NCBI GenBank assembly: GCA_015233895.1
Contig: JADFXG010000017.1
Location: 1-61,317, forward strand
Length of the DNA: 61,317 bases
Source of the DNA: Nitrospirota bacterium
Lineage (GTDB): Bacteria; Nitrospirota; Thermodesulfovibrionia; Thermodesulfovibrionales; Magnetobacteriaceae
Direction: 5' to 3'
Below are positions 1 to 8,502 of this stretch, one piece after another (within the stretch, counting starts at the first letter, position 1; each line of letters opens with the position of its first letter). The position numbers were made by a program, and so were the translations under genes. The notes under the pieces are model-generated. The model was given only the letters and a program-made list of their open reading frames with translations. It searched no databases and was not told the DNA's origin.

Positions 1-174
1 TTTCTCCAGCGAAACCGCACTTCTAAAGCTCCTGTATCTGTCGATTCAGAACCTCCCCATAGGGGATGCCCCTGTTCAGAAAAATGGAGCCAGCCTTTAA
101 GAAACTGGAGCCAAACTATTTCTCAACCTGCTTTATTTTTCGAGGGCAGGCTAATATTGGATATCACTGTGTGA
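1..174 (+). pseudogene. IS256-family transposase, C-terminal fragment with frameshift
   Basis: The window opens inside the 3' end of a transposase gene. Frame 2 reads SSETALLKLLYLSIQN, a typical IS256-family C-terminal helix. Around base 85-100 the homology moves to frame 1 (EKWSQPLRNWSQTISQ, then ALFFEGRL), which runs to a TGA at 172-174. The frame change between two contiguous halves of one conserved tail shows an inactivating indel. A terminal repeat follows at 188-211. The family call comes from motif memory, not a search. Confidence 0.7.
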
Positions 175-187
175 CGGAGTTTCAGAC

Positions 188-211
188 TTGACACAGTTTA
201 ATGAATTTATC
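188..211 (+). repeat. Right terminal inverted repeat of the IS256-family element
   Basis: The reverse complement of this stretch contains TTCATTAAACTGTGTCA. It aligns without gaps to TTCAAAAAACTGTGTCA at the left end of the IS copy at the other edge of the window (60812-60837). It lies just after the transposase stop codon, where the right end of the element is expected. Confidence 0.6.
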
Positions 212-291
212 CCTACAGGCTGCCTAAAATCAGTAAAAAAGTTTTAACTATAGATGGACACAGATACACACAGATAAATTAAATTGTTATT

Positions 292-1455
292 TCAGAACTC
301 GTAGTCTATTGTCAGAGACGTAAACAGCGCTCTCATTCTGTCCATATTGTACCAGTACCTGATGTAATCGTTTTTAGATGTGACGTAATAATCGGCGCTG
401 CACTTTATTTTCATCTTGCTTAAATCTATAAAGGCTGTCTCAGCCGTTTTGGGTTTAAGGATAAGTGCAAGCCCAACGGTGTTTGAATTAAAGGCGCTAT
501 ATCTGTAGTCAACTCCTATGTATTGGTCATCTCTTTTATACTGGCTGATGGATTTCATGAAGTCGGCAGCCCCTTGTGTATAAAACCTGTATCTTGCCCC
601 AAGAGTTACCGTTTTTGAGATTTCACGATATAGTTCAGCCTCAAACGTGTGAGCGTTTATATCCCACGTGTCGGTATAGAGTCTGTACTTAAAGTGCAGG
701 CTTGTAAGGGGATCAAGAGCCTTTACAAGTTTAAGCGCCAGTGCGTGGCCTATCCTTTGCTGAGGGTAGCGCTCAAATACGGTGAATGTAGTTGTGGTCA
801 GGTAGTAGTAGGGAGAGGCCATATAGCCGTCTTTATCTATAAATGAATAAATAAACTGCCCGGAAAATGTGGGAGAAAACAGTTGGGTAACAGACATATC
901 TATTTCAGCTTCATTTCTGTCATCTGTTGAGAGTGCTCTTGCAAACGATGGATGCCACTTGTCAAAAGCATAAGACACAGACAACCCCAAAGCTGTGTTT
1001 TGCTCATTAAGAAGTCTTGTATAATCGGCATATACCGAGCGCCCTGTATAATCCCTTTCAGTGGAATAGTAGCCACCAAGTGTTAATGTGTTTTCGTAAT
1101 CCTTGTACATGGCAAAGAAATTGGGAGCATACCGCACCTCGTCAAATGTCCCATGCTTTCGGGTAGCGCTTGTCACGGCATCAACGGCCTTTTTCCGCCC
1201 TCCGTTATACATGGTCGCAGAGGTGATGGCATCTACACTGAATTTACCTCCTAGAAGAAAGTTGCTGGTTATTCTTTTGTAAATTCCTATGTTTGGAGAA
1301 TATACTTTAGTGTCGCCGCTATCATAGTAGAAATCATAACCGAGAGAGATTTTGTCTTTTAACTCCTCAGCGCTAAGGAGCGCTAAGGAAAGAAGCACCA
1401 ATAGAGTAAGGAAAAGCAGAGCGCCAATTTTAGATAATTTCTTATGCCGCCTCAT
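292..1455 (-). CDS. DUF3570 outer-membrane beta-barrel protein
   Basis: A signal peptide (LLFLTLLVLLSLALLSAEE) is followed by alternating aromatic/polar strands and a C-terminal Tyr-Glu-Phe typical of an outer-membrane barrel. The protein has about 387 residues. I chose ATG 1455 because it overlaps the upstream stop as ATGA and has GGGAGG at better spacing than ATG 1467. The most striking detail is two tandem copies of VDA[IV]TSAT, at residues about 74-81 and 91-98. They resemble the FMN-attachment motif of ApbE substrates. DUF3570, DUF4266 and a thioredoxin-like protein are known to co-occur, often with ApbE; no ApbE lies in this window. It probably sits in the outer membrane as part of an extracytoplasmic redox system. 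The family call is good; the function is inferred. Confidence 0.8.
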   Translation of the reverse strand: MRRHKKLSKIGALLFLTLLVLLSLALLSAEELKDKISLGYDFYYDSGDTKVYSPNIGIYKRITSNFLLGGKFSVDAITSATMYNGGRKKAVDAVTSATRKHGTFDEVRYAPNFFAMYKDYENTLTLGGYYSTERDYTGRSVYADYTRLLNEQNTALGLSVSYAFDKWHPSFARALSTDDRNEAEIDMSVTQLFSPTFSGQFIYSFIDKDGYMASPYYYLTTTTFTVFERYPQQRIGHALALKLVKALDPLTSLHFKYRLYTDTWDINAHTFEAELYREISKTVTLGARYRFYTQGAADFMKSISQYKRDDQYIGVDYRYSAFNSNTVGLALILKPKTAETAFIDLSKMKIKCSADYYVTSKNDYIRYWYNMDRMRALFTSLTIDYEF

Positions 1456-1679
1456 CTGCAGCCGCATCCTCCCTGAAATGTCCCCTCACCGCCCTCAGCA
1501 GCCTCTCTAATCAAAAACACGTGCCCCTCCAACTCGCTCCTTCCCTCCATCGGGCTAAAAAACATCCTGTCCTCAGCCAAAAACTCCCTCTCATACGGCT
1601 TAACTATGGCAAGTTTTTCTGAACACGACGATAAAAAGGCAACTGCAATAATCACTATCGCTAAAGTAATCAGTTTCAT
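1452..1679 (-). CDS. DUF4266 small lipoprotein
   Basis: This is a 75-residue protein with a lipobox (LSSC, Cys19), so it is expected to be a lipoprotein. The mature part begins with KPYEREFLAEDRM and ends in a Gly/Cys-rich GGCGCR tail, the hallmark of the short DUF4266 family. Its start overlaps the tlpA stop as ATGA, and its stop overlaps the start of the DUF3570 gene, so the three genes are translationally coupled. The two C-terminal cysteines could be substrates for the neighbouring thioredoxin-like protein or bind a cofactor; this is inference. No enzymatic function is established. Confidence 0.8.
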   Translation of the reverse strand: MKLITLAIVIIAVAFLSSCSEKLAIVKPYEREFLAEDRMFFSPMEGRSELEGHVFLIREAAEGGEGTFQGGCGCR

Positions 1680-2206
1680 TTGAGTAAAGCCCCAATTGCA
1701 GATTTGAGAGTGCCGATATTTGCAGCTGTAAATGACCCAGGGAAAATATTTGCAATTTTACCGGTTTTATCTATCAGATATGTGGCAGGCATACCACGAG
1801 GTTTGTAATCATTTGCGATTTTCTTGTCTTTGTCGTACAAAACGGTGAAGTTTAAATTTTTACCGGTTTTAGCCTCAAGTCCTTTAAGGAAATCAACGGC
1901 TTTAGCGGCATTATTGTCAACAGACGCTGCCACAATAGCGAGCCCCTTGTCTTTAAACTCATCGGCAAGCGTGATAAACTCAGGCATTTCATCCTGACAG
2001 CCGGTACACCAACTAGCCCATATATTTAGAAGAACCACTTTACCGGCAAAATCCGACAGCGAATACACCTTTGATGTATCAAACAACCCTGGAAGTTTAA
2101 AGTCAATCGCCGGCTGACCCTCCATAGTTATTGCGTATGCAAAAGTAACCGTACAGACAATCAGAGCAAAAGCAATCAGTGATATTTTTACAAGTTTTGT
2201 AAACAT
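1676..2206 (-). CDS. tlpA: TlpA-like periplasmic thioredoxin
   Basis: The protein has 176 residues with an N-terminal signal sequence or anchor (residues about 5-25). A thioredoxin fold follows, with active site WASWCTGC (Cys67 and Cys70) and the cis-proline motif GMPATYL. Such proteins are periplasmic thiol-disulfide reductases that keep cytochrome c haem-binding cysteines or other exported thiols reduced, fed with electrons by CcdA. A good Shine-Dalgarno sequence (AAGGAGG) precedes ATG 2206. It is the first gene of the tlpA-DUF4266-DUF3570 set and lies downstream of two CxxCH lipoproteins and ccdA on the same strand. That context supports a role in maturing haem or cysteine-containing exported proteins. 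Confidence 0.9.
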   Translation of the reverse strand: MFTKLVKISLIAFALIVCTVTFAYAITMEGQPAIDFKLPGLFDTSKVYSLSDFAGKVVLLNIWASWCTGCQDEMPEFITLADEFKDKGLAIVAASVDNNAAKAVDFLKGLEAKTGKNLNFTVLYDKDKKIANDYKPRGMPATYLIDKTGKIANIFPGSFTAANIGTLKSAIGALLK

Positions 2207-2218
2207 TCTCTACCTCCT

Positions 2219-2851
2219 TTAATTACATTTTGATGAGTTTATGTTGGGATACAAATAACCGTCAGCGCCACCCTGAGGCACTGCCGTATGGCAAGCGTTA
2301 CATGAGTACATGTTCGATGAATCGGATGGATTTGAATTGTTATAAGCACTTGTAAAGATGTGGCGGCTCCTGCTGTTACCGATTACGGTACCATCGCTTG
2401 TTATCAGCCGCACGTAGTAGTTTCCGGTTAAGGATGAAAGTTTTCTTGACAGAATAAATATATTTCCTGTTCCATTACCTCCGGTGGATGACGCGTCGGT
2501 GTAGTTTGAGGAGTCGTAAACCACGTTTAAAGTACTATCTACAAATTGAACATACAGTGTGGTGTTACAGGCATCTGTTACATTATCAACGTCTGATACA
2601 GTAACTGACTTAAATACAGTTCCTCCGATAAGCAGATGTCTGTTAGTTTCAAGATCAGTATTGTGACAGTACAGACAATCCCTGCCCTGATTGTGCCAAC
2701 CGGTGTTTGAGCTGGAGGACGATGCGGATGAGCTGCTACTGCCGCCTCCACTGCCTGAGCCGCACGAAACCGTAAGCAGAGCCATCAGCACAAGTAAAAT
2801 AGAGCCAAAGTACGTTCCTCTTATCGCAAGTCTATAGCAATTACACGCCAT
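2219..2851 (-). CDS. Di-haem c-type cytochrome-like lipoprotein (copy 1)
   Basis: The N-terminus carries a membrane segment and a lipobox (LTVSC, Cys30), then a Gly/Ser-rich tether. The mature domain has two CxxCH motifs, CLYCH at residues 59-63 and CNACH at 184-188, flanking a beta-rich domain of about 110 residues (IGGTVFKSVTVSD, then GTGNIFILSRKLSSLTG). Two haem-binding sites at the ends of one domain suggest a surface or periplasmic electron carrier. It is a close paralogue of the next gene upstream and sits 12 bases before tlpA. I do not recognise a named family for the central domain. The haem attachment is inferred from CxxCH. Confidence 0.7.
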   Translation of the reverse strand: MACNCYRLAIRGTYFGSILLVLMALLTVSCGSGSGGGSSSSSASSSSSNTGWHNQGRDCLYCHNTDLETNRHLLIGGTVFKSVTVSDVDNVTDACNTTLYVQFVDSTLNVVYDSSNYTDASSTGGNGTGNIFILSRKLSSLTGNYYVRLITSDGTVIGNSRSRHIFTSAYNNSNPSDSSNMYSCNACHTAVPQGGADGYLYPNINSSKCN

Positions 2852-2870
2852 GCTCGTCTGTGTGCCTCCA

Positions 2871-3536
2871 TTAATTACATTTGGATGCGTCTATATTGGG
2901 ATACAAACGGCCGTCTGCATTGAATTGTGGCGTTGCATTATGACAAACGTTACACGAGTATCTGTTTAATAAGTCAGCTGGAGTTGAATTGTCGTAATTG
3001 CTTGTAAATGTATGAAGATTCCTGCTTTGGCCGATTGTTATATTGTCGCCTGTCACAAGCCGCATGTAATACTCTCCGGTTAAGGATGAAAGTTTTCTTG
3101 AAAGAATAAATATGTTTCCTGTCCCATTATCTGCATTTGACACTGTATCAACGTAATTTAATGAGTCGTAAACAACAGTAAAAGAAGGATCAACCAATTG
3201 TACATGAACATTAGCATTACAGGCATTGGATACATTATCAGTGTCTGAAACAGTTACGGTTTTAAACACTGTCCCTCCGATAAGTAATTGCTTGGTGCTG
3301 CCGGCAAACACAGTGCTATGACAGTATAGACAATTCAGCCCCTGATTATGCCAACCGGGTGTTGTGCCGGAGGCTGTGGAGGTAGTTGTCGTTGTGGTGG
3401 AGAAATATGTGGAGCCTGAGGATGACGAACCACCGCCTCCACCGCCTGAGCCGCATGAAAGAACAACCAAAGCCATTAATGCAAGTAGTACAAAGCCTAC
3501 AACAACTTTTAGAGATCTTTTAAAGACATTTCCCAA
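2871..3536 (-). CDS. Di-haem c-type cytochrome-like lipoprotein (copy 2)
   Basis: This paralogue of the 2219-2851 product has the same plan: lipobox (VVLSC, Cys28), a Gly/Ser/Thr-rich tether, GWHNQG plus CLYCH at residues 69-73, a beta-rich middle, and CNVCH at 195-199. The two copies differ mainly in the tether and in scattered surface residues, so they arose by tandem duplication. The start appears to be TTG at 3536, with no strong Shine-Dalgarno sequence. The gene begins 7 bases after the ccdA stop, so co-expression with ccdA is likely. CcdA and TlpA could supply the reducing power needed to attach its haems. The electron-transfer role is inferred. Confidence 0.7.
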   Translation of the reverse strand: MGNVFKRSLKVVVGFVLLALMALVVLSCGSGGGGGGSSSSGSTYFSTTTTTTSTASGTTPGWHNQGLNCLYCHSTVFAGSTKQLLIGGTVFKTVTVSDTDNVSNACNANVHVQLVDPSFTVVYDSLNYVDTVSNADNGTGNIFILSRKLSSLTGEYYMRLVTGDNITIGQSRNLHTFTSNYDNSTPADLLNRYSCNVCHNATPQFNADGRLYPNIDASKCN

Positions 3537-3542
3537 ATCTGT

Positions 3543-4370
3543 TTACCATGCAGAAAGAACAGAGAGTTTTCCGGTAAGCAGCAGTAACCCAAGAGTTATC
3601 AATAAAACACCGCCCAGAACTTCAACAAGAGCAAAGAATTTACCAAATTTTCTGACAAAATTAAGAAATGTTGCCCAGAAAGCTCCGGCAATTATAAAAG
3701 GAATCCCTAATCCCAGTGAAAACACGGCAAGAAACAGCATACCCTGATAGACTGTGCTCTGTCTTGAGGCTAAAAGCAGGACTGAGCCGAGAATTGGACC
3801 AATGCAGGGGCTCCAGCCGGCACCAAAGGTAAGCCCCACGACAAATGAGCTAAACACACCAGCCGCCGCATTATTCTCTGCTTTAAGCTGTCTGTAAAGA
3901 AGCAAATGGGCTGAAAAAAAATACAGTGCAAACACAATAGCCCAGGCGCCCATAACTGCCATAAAATCCTGCTGCCCGATAAATTCAAAAGCAAACGCTC
4001 CGGCTATGAGAAGTCCAATTCCTGCAAAGATTTTAACAAAATCCTCCCGCAAAAAAAGGTTTGTAAAGTGTAGGCCAAAAAATATAACGAGAGCACCGCC
4101 TATGCGGTTTATGTACTGCTGGTAGTCAACAAGAAAACGCCCAAGTGCTGTAGCAGTTGCCCCCATAATAATAAACACCACAGAAAACCCCAGCACAAAA
4201 AAACATATTGGAACGAGAGTTTTAGCTATATTTCGTTTAACGCTGCCGGAATCCGCACCACCCTCCACTCCAGCAATAAAAGACAGGTAAGCTGGTACAA
4301 TCGGAAGCACACACGGAGCAAGAAACGTCAAAATCCCTGCCGTGAAAACTGTAAAAAGTGATAAGTCCAT
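3543..4370 (-). CDS. ccdA: CcdA/DsbD-family thiol-reductant membrane transporter
   Basis: This polytopic membrane protein of 275 residues has the two conserved CcdA cysteines, in LAPCVLPIVPAYLS (Cys20) and GAGWSPCIGPILGS (Cys189). CcdA moves electrons from cytoplasmic thioredoxin across the membrane to periplasmic proteins such as TlpA/ResA for cytochrome c maturation. It is longer than a minimal CcdA because of extra hydrophobic segments between residues about 105 and 160. AAGGGGG precedes ATG 4370. It is the first gene of the run leading to the two di-haem lipoproteins and TlpA, which fits a dedicated maturation unit. Confidence 0.9.
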   Translation of the reverse strand: MDLSLFTVFTAGILTFLAPCVLPIVPAYLSFIAGVEGGADSGSVKRNIAKTLVPICFFVLGFSVVFIIMGATATALGRFLVDYQQYINRIGGALVIFFGLHFTNLFLREDFVKIFAGIGLLIAGAFAFEFIGQQDFMAVMGAWAIVFALYFFSAHLLLYRQLKAENNAAAGVFSSFVVGLTFGAGWSPCIGPILGSVLLLASRQSTVYQGMLFLAVFSLGLGIPFIIAGAFWATFLNFVRKFGKFFALVEVLGGVLLITLGLLLLTGKLSVLSAW

Positions 4371-4474
4371 CTTAGACCCCCTTCACGCGGTTTAACAATT
4401 TACAATGTTGTCTTATTAAACAAATACCCGGTACATAAAGTCAAGCTGATGTGATTGCGGGTTTATTGGTTAAC

Positions 4475-5332
4475 TTACTCTGGATTTGGTACTTCAGAGG
4501 GTGTTGGTTTTGGGGGCAGTTCCAAGGTAACAACGCTTCCCTTTTGCCCGTAACCATCCAGCTCTTTACCGTCGAAAACTATTTTAACGCCTCCGGCATT
4601 ACCCAGTTTTAATACAAAATTGTCATCAGCGACCCATTGCACAGTTTCCAGAGGTTTGAGAAACATTTGTTTTGTTTCTTTGCCGTCTATTTTAACACTG
4701 AGCCACGTTAAATCCGATGCCTTCAGCGACAGAGTATGCCGTTTTGCATTAGTTGCAACCGGAGACGGACTAACGGCAGGCTGCTGCACCTGTGTTACTT
4801 GTGCGGAGGTATCCTTAGCCGGTTGAGGCACTGTCTGATGCACCGCTTGAGGTGTGTTGTCATGGTTTGACGAGTTAACTGTATCTATAAATTCTTTGAT
4901 ATTTGTTTGTGCTTTGTTAATAATATCTGTTTTTAACCGCGGACTTTTAAATTTGTGGCTATACAAAAAATAAACAACCGGACAGGCTATCAAAATGATA
5001 ATCACCGCATTTAGATATTTATATGATTTTACCGGTTTTACAGTATCAGTCTTGATGGAGATAAAATCATTGGTCTTAGTAACGCTGTGAGTGTCTGTCT
5101 GTACTTTATTGCTCTCACCATGATATACCCTCAGTCCCTCGGAAGGATCCAGTCCGAGAGCTTTAAGATATGTCTGTATGTGGCCTTTGACATAAGTCTC
5201 ACCGGGGATTTTATGAAATTCCTCTTTTTCAAGCGCTCTGAGATAATACAAACGTATACGAGTTCTCTTTGAAAGATCCTCAATGGAAACTCCAGCCTCA
5301 TTTCGACACCTTGTTAAGTACTCTCCTATCAA
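4475..5332 (-). CDS. rodZ: RodZ-like helix-turn-helix membrane protein
   Basis: Residues 1-65 form a Cro-type HTH_25 domain (IGEYLTRCRNEAGVSIEDLS, then IPGETYVKGHIQTYLKALGL). A single membrane segment lies near residues 103-124, followed by a Gln/Pro-rich periplasmic linker and a C-terminal DUF4115-like beta domain (WLSVKIDGKETKQMFLKPLE). This architecture is that of RodZ, which links the actin-like MreB filament to the cell-wall elongation machinery. The start is TTG 5332 with GAGGT 9 bases upstream. No mreB is nearby. It is separated from ccdA by about 100 bases and is probably its own unit. Confidence 0.8.
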   Translation of the reverse strand: MIGEYLTRCRNEAGVSIEDLSKRTRIRLYYLRALEKEEFHKIPGETYVKGHIQTYLKALGLDPSEGLRVYHGESNKVQTDTHSVTKTNDFISIKTDTVKPVKSYKYLNAVIIILIACPVVYFLYSHKFKSPRLKTDIINKAQTNIKEFIDTVNSSNHDNTPQAVHQTVPQPAKDTSAQVTQVQQPAVSPSPVATNAKRHTLSLKASDLTWLSVKIDGKETKQMFLKPLETVQWVADDNFVLKLGNAGGVKIVFDGKELDGYGQKGSVVTLELPPKPTPSEVPNPE

Positions 5333-5466
5333 ACCAACTGCACCTCAGTCAAAATTTCTATAAACACACTCATATAAATAAACACAAATTATTACAGAAA
5401 ATCAAGTGTGTATATGAAACAAACTGTAAACAACTTAGTGGATTCCTGTTAGAGACTTAAATGTCT

Positions 5467-6918
5467 TTAGTTCTGAAGTCCCATAATTACAGAGCTCTTA
5501 ACTGGTGATACATTAGTGGGTGTAGGTGTGACACCTGTATTTAACGACATTAACACAATATCCTTTCCAGTTATATACGTGTTTGCGGAAAGTGCCTGAG
5601 TGTGAGTTGTAAATGAACCTGAGGAGCCATCAGGTGCAACTTTAACAACCCAGAAATCAGAACCTCCAGCTCCGTAAGAGTCAGTGTTTCCAGCTAACAA
5701 GTAGCCGCCATAAGATGTCTGAGCAATAGAATAAGAGCTCGCAAAATCATCGCCAGGTCCACCATAAGCATTTTGCCACTGAATCTCACCATTACTAAAT
5801 AGCTTCAAAGCCCATACGTCATAAGCGCCTGATCCGAAAGAATTAGTGCTTCCGGCTACAAGATAGCCTCCATCGGTTGTCTGAAGGATAGAGTAAGCAA
5901 AGTCATTTCCAGTACCGCCGTACGTTTTTTGCCACTCTATGGCTCCAGTGGGATCTAATTTAAGCACCCATACATCCTCATCCCCTGTCCCAAAAGCGTT
6001 AGTGTAACCAGCAACAATGTACCCACCATAGATACTCTCTATTGCTGAAAATGTAAAGGACTGATTTCCATTACCGTACGTCTTTGCCCATATCACATTA
6101 CCATCAGCATCTAATCTGATAAATAAAATATCAGCAGTTAAATCACATACAGATATCCTGTTTCCTGCAATGATGTACCCACCGTCTGATATCTGCTTTA
6201 TGGAATAAGAATTTTCTACTTCTGTAGTCCCATACGTTTTTTGCCACTTTATAGTTCCGTTAGAATTAAGCTTAAGCACCCATATATCATCTGAACCTGC
6301 ACCGAAGGTGCCTGTATAACCTAATACAATATATCCGCCATCAGATGTTTGCTCTATGGATTTAGCATATTCTATGCCTGATATGCCAGCTCCTGTGTTG
6401 GAACAACCTATTACGTTGTAGCATGTACCATGTCCACCATAAGTGTTCTGCCATGTTGGCGTTCCGGCAGAGTCTAACTTCAATATCCACATATCATAGC
6501 AGCCGGCACCAAAAGAATTAGTATAACCTGCAACAACATAACCACCATCTGTTGTTTGTTTTATTGATTGAACACTGTCGTTATCAGCTCCCCCGTATGT
6601 GTATTGCCAGTCTATTGAGTTAGATTTACTCATCTTAATTACCATCATGTCTTTGTTACCATAACCAAATGACCATGTGTAACCTCCAACTATGAATCCG
6701 CCATCTGTTGTGCTTGATATAGAGTAAGCGGCATCGTTAGAACTGCCACCAAGTGTTAATGCATATGTATCTGTACTGCCTGAAATGTTCTGAGATGAGG
6801 TTGTAACGCAAGCACCTTTATGTATTCCGTAAAGCAAAAATAACACTACCGCTGTTAACACAATTATGTAATAAAATAGTCCTTTGTACTTTACCAAATA
6901 AGTCATTACAGTCTCCAT
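5467..6918 (-). CDS. Membrane-anchored seven-repeat beta-propeller protein
   Basis: One N-terminal membrane segment (residues about 13-32) is followed by seven repeats of about 50-65 residues. Each follows the pattern T[YL]GG..ND...SI.QT.DGGYIVAGYT.SFG.G..D.W.LKL...G...WQ. Seven such units suggest a seven-bladed propeller exposed outside the cytoplasm. Repeat 3 carries an insertion with extra cysteines. Proteins of this style are annotated as delta-60-repeat or generic secreted propeller proteins, with binding rather than catalytic roles. I see no catalytic motif. ATG 6906 (MTYLVKYKG) is an alternative start with GGAG close by. Confidence 0.6.
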   Translation of the reverse strand: METVMTYLVKYKGLFYYIIVLTAVVLFLLYGIHKGACVTTSSQNISGSTDTYALTLGGSSNDAAYSISSTTDGGFIVGGYTWSFGYGNKDMMVIKMSKSNSIDWQYTYGGADNDSVQSIKQTTDGGYVVAGYTNSFGAGCYDMWILKLDSAGTPTWQNTYGGHGTCYNVIGCSNTGAGISGIEYAKSIEQTSDGGYIVLGYTGTFGAGSDDIWVLKLNSNGTIKWQKTYGTTEVENSYSIKQISDGGYIIAGNRISVCDLTADILFIRLDADGNVIWAKTYGNGNQSFTFSAIESIYGGYIVAGYTNAFGTGDEDVWVLKLDPTGAIEWQKTYGGTGNDFAYSILQTTDGGYLVAGSTNSFGSGAYDVWALKLFSNGEIQWQNAYGGPGDDFASSYSIAQTSYGGYLLAGNTDSYGAGGSDFWVVKVAPDGSSGSFTTHTQALSANTYITGKDIVLMSLNTGVTPTPTNVSPVKSSVIMGLQN

Positions 6919-7035
6919 AATATTCCATCAAAAACAATTCCGATACTTTTCTCATTTATAAAAAACTCAAAAGATGCTGTTGAATTATTACAGAGGAGTG
7001 TTTCTTAACTTTGAAATCATTCCCCAGTAATTGCA

Positions 7036-8409
7036 CTAGAATTGATACACTGAAGATACAATGAACTTATTGTTTATATCTGCTAAATCAACTGCTAAAT
7101 CAAGCTGTAAATGATTTACTATTACTGTTCCAACACCTCCGGTTACATGCCAAAGATTCTTACCACCGTCAAAGCCTAAATCTTTCATATTCTGATTTGT
7201 GGTACATTCCAATGAATGTTTTGGTACATAATAGGTGCCAAGCCTCACGGCTAACGGTAATTCTTTTGTGATGTTAAACATATATTCAGTCCCTAAATGG
7301 TACTCAACTATATCATTGATTTTAAAATCTGAAGCAGAATATGTCGCTCTTGGATCACTTGTTGAACCCGTATATGCATCGTATGCGACGTGAAAATCTC
7401 TCATTAGTTGTGAATACAACACATATTTCGCTTCTGTGGATATCAGCAAGTTCTGTATGGGTCTCACGGAAACACCAAATGAATAGGAGTCAGGAACTTT
7501 AAGTTTGTTTGTAAAATTATACGAGATTACCTGGGCGCCACCCAAGCTGCCTAAACTATTTAAAAAACCTGTTATATTATATGAAGTTTTATAATCATAC
7601 TCAGGCATGATGGCACCGTTTACGCCAAAGTTTAACCATGACAGCGGCTTATAGAGAATACCAAAGCGGTAACCCACTTTTGCACCAGAACCATTGGAAG
7701 AATTATTGTTATCTGAAAAATATGTTGTGTCAGATGATGTTGCAAAACCACCCGCTATTGATTCAGAAAAAGAACTTTTTAAAGTCATATGTATTGAGCT
7801 AAGCCCGGCTCCAAACATGAGTTTATTGTCAAAAAAACTTTTAGATAAACTAAGACCGTATTCATCTATAGATAGATTGGTTTCAATTGGCCAGATTGCA
7901 TACCCGTTGGTAGAGTTGTGAAAAGAAACTGTAGAATTTTTAACTATATCACCAGTTTTGCTATAAAATAAGGCTATATTTAATGCTTTATTAAAAATCG
8001 GTGTCGAAAATGAGCCATACGATAGTTTTGAGGATGTTCCACGTTCTGTGGTTTGGCCAACTGTAACAATATCATTAGGACCGCCAACGCCGCTATAGTG
8101 ATATGACCCGCTGTTACCATTTTGAGTGCCATCGCTATATTGTAACGATATTTGCATTTTATCAAGCTGGGCTGTACCAGCCGGGTTTGCTATAGGAGCA
8201 GTAGTGTCATCTGCTGTGCTAACAAATGCTCCACCCATACCCAATGCTCTTGCCCCGGGAGGTGAAAAGTTAAAATCCACACCCACCCACTCAAACGTAT
8301 TGTCTATGGCTAGTGCCTGGGATACAAACAACAATATTGAAATGAATAAAATAACAATCCCTAACGACTTTTTCTTTAAAGTTTCTGTTCTGATAAGATT
8401 AATAAACAA
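7036..8409 (-). CDS. OmpP1/FadL-like outer-membrane channel
   Basis: A signal peptide is followed by the characteristic N-terminal block ARALGMGGAFVSTADDTTA, then IANPAG. This is the plug region seen in OmpP1/FadL and PorV/UPF0164 barrels. The remaining 400 residues alternate hydrophobic and polar residues and end in a C-terminal phenylalanine (SSVYQF), the usual outer-membrane assembly signal. FadL relatives import hydrophobic molecules; PorV relatives act in secretion. The sequence alone does not separate the two. The start is TTG 8409 with GGAGG 7 bases upstream. Confidence 0.75.
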   Translation of the reverse strand: MFINLIRTETLKKKSLGIVILFISILLFVSQALAIDNTFEWVGVDFNFSPPGARALGMGGAFVSTADDTTAPIANPAGTAQLDKMQISLQYSDGTQNGNSGSYHYSGVGGPNDIVTVGQTTERGTSSKLSYGSFSTPIFNKALNIALFYSKTGDIVKNSTVSFHNSTNGYAIWPIETNLSIDEYGLSLSKSFFDNKLMFGAGLSSIHMTLKSSFSESIAGGFATSSDTTYFSDNNNSSNGSGAKVGYRFGILYKPLSWLNFGVNGAIMPEYDYKTSYNITGFLNSLGSLGGAQVISYNFTNKLKVPDSYSFGVSVRPIQNLLISTEAKYVLYSQLMRDFHVAYDAYTGSTSDPRATYSASDFKINDIVEYHLGTEYMFNITKELPLAVRLGTYYVPKHSLECTTNQNMKDLGFDGGKNLWHVTGGVGTVIVNHLQLDLAVDLADINNKFIVSSVYQF

Positions 8410-8502
8410 CTGATTGCCTCCATTTACAAAACTTATTATAAACTCATAGTGAGCTTCATCTAATTAATCATTAAGTATTCCACTTTTACAAAACTTACCT
8501 AA

